From contig DATGLH010000066.1 of assembly GCA_035294225.1 (NCBI GenBank), positions 1 through 8,214 on the forward strand: a DNA stretch of 8,214 nt, in the 5' to 3' direction. Of the stretch, positions 6,481 to 8,214 are shown one piece after another. The notes beneath the pieces were generated by a model. The model was not told where the DNA came from. It saw nothing but the letters and a program-made list of their open reading frames with translations, and did not search any database. The first letter of the stretch is position 1; each line of letters begins with the position of its first letter. The DNA comes from Trebonia sp035294225. GTDB lineage: Bacteria > Actinomycetota > Actinomycetes > Streptosporangiales > Streptosporangiaceae. The translations under genes were made by a program, and so were the position numbers.

Positions 6481-7721
6481 CCAGCGTGGCCAGCCTGGCA
6501 GCGGAGCTGGAACCGGCCCTCTCGCCGGAAGGGGTACCGGCCAGGCCCCTGGTCATCATCCCGCTTGAGCGGTGGCGGGACGCGCCGCCTGCGGCGATCG
6601 CCGACGCCGCGCGGCTGGTGGCCGAGGCGCTCCCGGTGACGGCTTGCGTGCTGGAAGGCCCGCCGTCGCGGGCCCTGGCGCCGCTCATCGAGGCAGCGAC
6701 GCTGACACTGGCCGCCGACGCCAGCGAGCGGGCGGTTGTCCCGGCCGGCGATCTTGGCTGCGACCTTGACGAGGCGGTCGCGCGGCTGCGAGCCGCGGTG
6801 GCGCGCTCACCGCGGGCAGCGGTCGCCTGCGGACATCTGGTGCGGCAGACTGCCGCCCTCGCGCCGCGGCCCGGCACCGGGACGACCGCGGCCCTGGCCG
6901 CGGAAGCCGCCGCCTACTCGCTGCTGCTGGGCGGAACCGAGTTCGCCCGCTGGCTCGCCGAACGCGGTACGGCGCGCCGCCGGCGGCCGCCGCCCGAACC
7001 CGTCCGCGTCACCCGGCGGGGCGGGAACCTGTCGATCATGCTTGACGACCCGGGACGGCGCAACGCGCTCAGTGCCCGGATGCGCGAGGCGCTGCTCGAC
7101 GCGGTCCTGCTCGCCGAGGCTGACGACACGATAGAGTCCGTCGAGCTGCGCGGGGCGGGACCGGCGTTCTGCGCAGGCGGCGACCTAGACGAGTTCGGCA
7201 CCGCGAAAGACCTCGTGGCGGCGTACATGGTCCGGCTGGCCCGCGCTCCGTGGCAGGTGATCGACCGGATCGCCCCGAAGGTCACCGTCTACGCCCACGG
7301 GGCCTGCGTCGGCGCCGGCGCGGAGATCACCGCCTATGCCGGCCGGGTCGTCGCCGCCCCGGATGCCTTCTTCGCCCTTCCCGAAGTCCGGATGGGACTC
7401 GTCCCCGGCGCCGGCGGCTCGGTGAGCGTGCCGCGCCGGATCGGCCGCTGGCGCGCGGCGTGGCTGATGCTGACCGGGGACCGGCTGCCCGCCGCGGCCG
7501 CGCTGCGGTGGGGGCTCGCCGACGACATCAGCGGCCCCGCGGGGCCTGTGCCCGGGAGCTTACCCGGCCGGTGCCTGCGTGAGGGGCCGGAGCACGGGGA
7601 TCAGCGCGCTGGTGTGCTGGGCGGCGCCTCCCCGGTCTCGCGGCCGGATGCCGCTTGCGGCACCGTAAGGAACTCAGTACCATCTTGCTGGTATCGGATA
7701 CCGATAGGAGCGGTTCCTTGA
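6477..7721 (+). CDS. Enoyl-CoA hydratase/isomerase with N-terminal extension; 3' end doubtful
   Basis: Crotonase-superfamily enzyme acting on acyl-CoA, most likely adding water to an enoyl-CoA. The GTG start at 6477 shares GTGA with the upstream stop. Residues 1-175 form a less conserved first part ending in AYSLLLGGTEFARWLAERG. The crotonase fold covers about 183-352: first oxyanion-hole loop PAFCAGGDLDEFG (229-241), second ACVGAGAEITAYAGRVVAAPD (its first 20 residues are 276-295), then ALPEVRMGLVPGAGG (300-314). Glu283 and Glu303 align with the two catalytic glutamates of rat hydratase (Glu144, Glu164), which supports hydratase activity. Related actinobacterial proteins, as I recall them, stop soon after the equivalent of RWGLADDIS (344-352). 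Here the frame continues about 60 residues with rising A/T at third codon positions and no known motif. A -1 shift near 7540-7560 would instead end at TGA 7580-7582. The coordinates give the open frame; the true end may be 7582. Confidence 0.85.
   Translation: MTSVASLAAELEPALSPEGVPARPLVIIPLERWRDAPPAAIADAARLVAEALPVTACVLEGPPSRALAPLIEAATLTLAADASERAVVPAGDLGCDLDEAVARLRAAVARSPRAAVACGHLVRQTAALAPRPGTGTTAALAAEAAAYSLLLGGTEFARWLAERGTARRRRPPPEPVRVTRRGGNLSIMLDDPGRRNALSARMREALLDAVLLAEADDTIESVELRGAGPAFCAGGDLDEFGTAKDLVAAYMVRLARAPWQVIDRIAPKVTVYAHGACVGAGAEITAYAGRVVAAPDAFFALPEVRMGLVPGAGGSVSVPRRIGRWRAAWLMLTGDRLPAAAALRWGLADDISGPAGPVPGSLPGRCLREGPEHGDQRAGVLGGASPVSRPDAACGTVRNSVPSCWYRIPIGAVP
7649..7706. promoter_or_regulatory. 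Cluster of short inverted repeats around the promoter
   Basis: Three separate symmetric elements fall within 58 bases: TGCCGC (7649-7654) with GCGGCA (7657-7662), overlapping the -35 box; TACCA (7678-7682) with TGGTA (7689-7693), overlapping the -10 box; and TATCGG, ATA, CCGATA (7692-7706), perfectly symmetric and at the expected transcription start. The last overlaps a further palindrome, GGTATC-G-GATACC (7690-7702). They could be operator half-sites or RNA hairpins; the regulator is unknown. Confidence 0.5.
7655..7683 (+). promoter_or_regulatory. Candidate promoter before the mutase-like ORF and etfB
   Basis: TTGCGG (7655-7660) and TACCAT (7678-7683) are 17 bases apart, fitting -35 and -10 boxes of the main sigma factor; transcription would begin near 7690. 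The site lies in the part of the crotonase frame that no longer looks coding. The resulting leader to etfB would be about 385 bases and would include the mutase-like ORF. Confidence 0.45.
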
Positions 7722-8098
7722 GCGGCGTGGCGCACAGCGGATCGGGCCTGCCCCCGCACGCGGTTCACGGCCCCGTGGCGGGCTTCGGTCCGCGTGCGGA
7801 ACCCGGCGCTCCGGGCGCGCTCCCCGCCACCCGCCGGGTGTACCCGGCGGCGCGCACCGGGCGACCGCGGACGGTGCGCCAGCACGCCGGGTTCGGCGCC
7901 GCGAAGGGGTCCAGCGAGCGCTGCCACGATCTGGTGCGGAACGGGACGGGCGGGCTGAGCGTGGCGTCCGGCCTGCCGGCGCGGACGGCAGGCGCCCTGC
8001 GCGACGTGCGGGCCGCCTGCCGGCCCCGGGACGGCTTCCAGCCGGCAGCACTCCGAGAGAAGGGCTATCTCTGCCATGAATATCGTGGTCTGTGTTAA
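7718..8098 (+). pseudogene. Truncated methylmalonyl-/isobutyryl-CoA mutase-like ORF
   Basis: Intact frame of 126 codons with TTG start, preceded by AGGAG (7706-7710) at seven bases. Residues 8-92 follow, in order, the N-terminal region of the adenosylcobalamin-dependent acyl-CoA mutase large subunit as I remember it. SGLPPHAVHGP matches the entry segment, APGALPATRRVYP the GEYPFTRGVYP region, and GRPRTVRQHAGFG the GRPWTMRQYAGFG motif. NGTGGLSVASGLPA matches the GQTGLSVAFDLPT or NGGGGLSVAFDMPT motif. The rest of the barrel and the cobalamin domain (normally 500-700 residues) are absent, and the residues after 93 match nothing I know. The catalytic tyrosine region (TMY in the methylmalonyl-CoA enzyme) reads AART, so it cannot be an active mutase. 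Third positions remain G+C-rich and no frameshift is present. It is probably a remnant left by deletion, but expression as a small protein is possible. The TTG overlaps the crotonase-frame stop (TTGA), and the 3' end overlaps etfB by 23 bases out of frame. Confidence 0.65.
8056..8072 (+). promoter_or_regulatory. etfB ribosome binding region in a small hairpin
   Basis: AGAGA (8056-8060) can pair with TCTCT (8068-8072), holding the purine stretch AGGG (8061-8064) in the loop. From that stretch to the ATG at 8076 is 11 bases, longer than usual; folding would shorten the distance. The stem has only five pairs, so this is tentative. Confidence 0.3.
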
Positions 8099-8214
8099 GC
8101 AGGTGCCGGATACCGCTTCGGAGCGGAGGCTGCGCCAGGATGGCACGGTTGACCGGGCCGGGCCGGAGGGGGTGGTCAACGAGCTGGATGAGTATGCGAT
8201 CGAGGAGGGGCTGC
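8076..8214 (+). CDS. etfB: Electron transfer flavoprotein beta subunit, 3'-truncated by window edge
   Basis: Small subunit of the ETF heterodimer, which accepts electrons from acyl-CoA dehydrogenases and passes them to the respiratory chain through ETF-quinone oxidoreductase; cytosolic. The first 46 residues are visible. MNIVVCVKQVPDTASERRL followed by VNELDEYAIEEGL is the characteristic EtfB N-terminus (FixA family, adenine-nucleotide-binding fold). The ATG at 8076 is chosen because MNIVVCVKQVPD is the usual beginning. The purine-rich AAGGG at 8060-8064 is the only Shine-Dalgarno candidate. etfA probably follows to the right (inference). Together with the crotonase and CoA transferase it indicates acyl-CoA oxidation nearby. 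Confidence 0.95.
   Translation, partial: MNIVVCVKQVPDTASERRLRQDGTVDRAGPEGVVNELDEYAIEEGL

Noticed and set aside
7601..8179. 192-codon minus-strand frame over the etfB upstream region
   Set aside because: It covers the promoter, the mutase-like ORF and the certain etfB start on the opposite strand, and has Arg/Gly/Pro-rich composition with no motif.

Overview
The window is about 70-75% G+C (my estimate by eye). Its coding frames end almost every codon in G or C, it uses GTG and TTG starts, and its -10 boxes are of the TAGGAT and GATAAT kind. This points to a high-G+C actinomycete; I cannot name the genus. The gene content is catabolic: a P450, an amidohydrolase, a CoA transferase, a crotonase and an electron-transfer flavoprotein. 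No transposase, tRNA, rRNA or CRISPR array is visible.

Layout, left to right. (1) Bases 1-986 hold the 3' three quarters of a cytochrome P450 on the + strand. (2) A 248-base gap contains an 18-bp tandem repeat, and its last, altered copy carries the apparent -10 box of a leaderless TetR-family regulator (1235-1870, +). (3) The regulator converges on an ACMSD/amidohydrolase-2 type metal-dependent hydrolase (1968-3269, -), with a long hairpin terminator between them. (4) Upstream of that hydrolase lies a 34-bp, A+T-cored inverted repeat (3311-3344) that looks like a regulator operator. A gene-poor divergent region follows (3345-3739). (5) A tight three-gene operon (3740-7721, +) encodes a CaiB/BaiF CoA transferase with permuted domain order, a YtcJ-type amidohydrolase and a two-part crotonase. 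Stop and start codons overlap at both junctions. (6) The crotonase runs into a short region with a promoter-like element and nested palindromes. (7) Next comes a 126-codon ORF resembling the N-terminal region of methylmalonyl-CoA/isobutyryl-CoA mutases (7718-8098). (8) The start of etfB (8076 onward) leaves the right edge.

Working together (inference): the CoA transferase could activate an organic acid as its CoA ester, the YtcJ hydrolase could release or open that acid, and the crotonase could hydrate or isomerise the acyl-CoA. EtfB, half of ETF, would take electrons from an acyl-CoA dehydrogenase not seen here. The P450 and the first hydrolase may be a separate peripheral pathway controlled by the TetR protein, whose likely target is the 34-bp palindrome. 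Substrates cannot be read from the sequence.

The most unusual items are the mutase-like ORF between crotonase and etfB, the permuted CoA transferase, two probable leaderless promoters built on or beside short tandem duplications, and the crotonase reading frame, which seems to run past its natural end.
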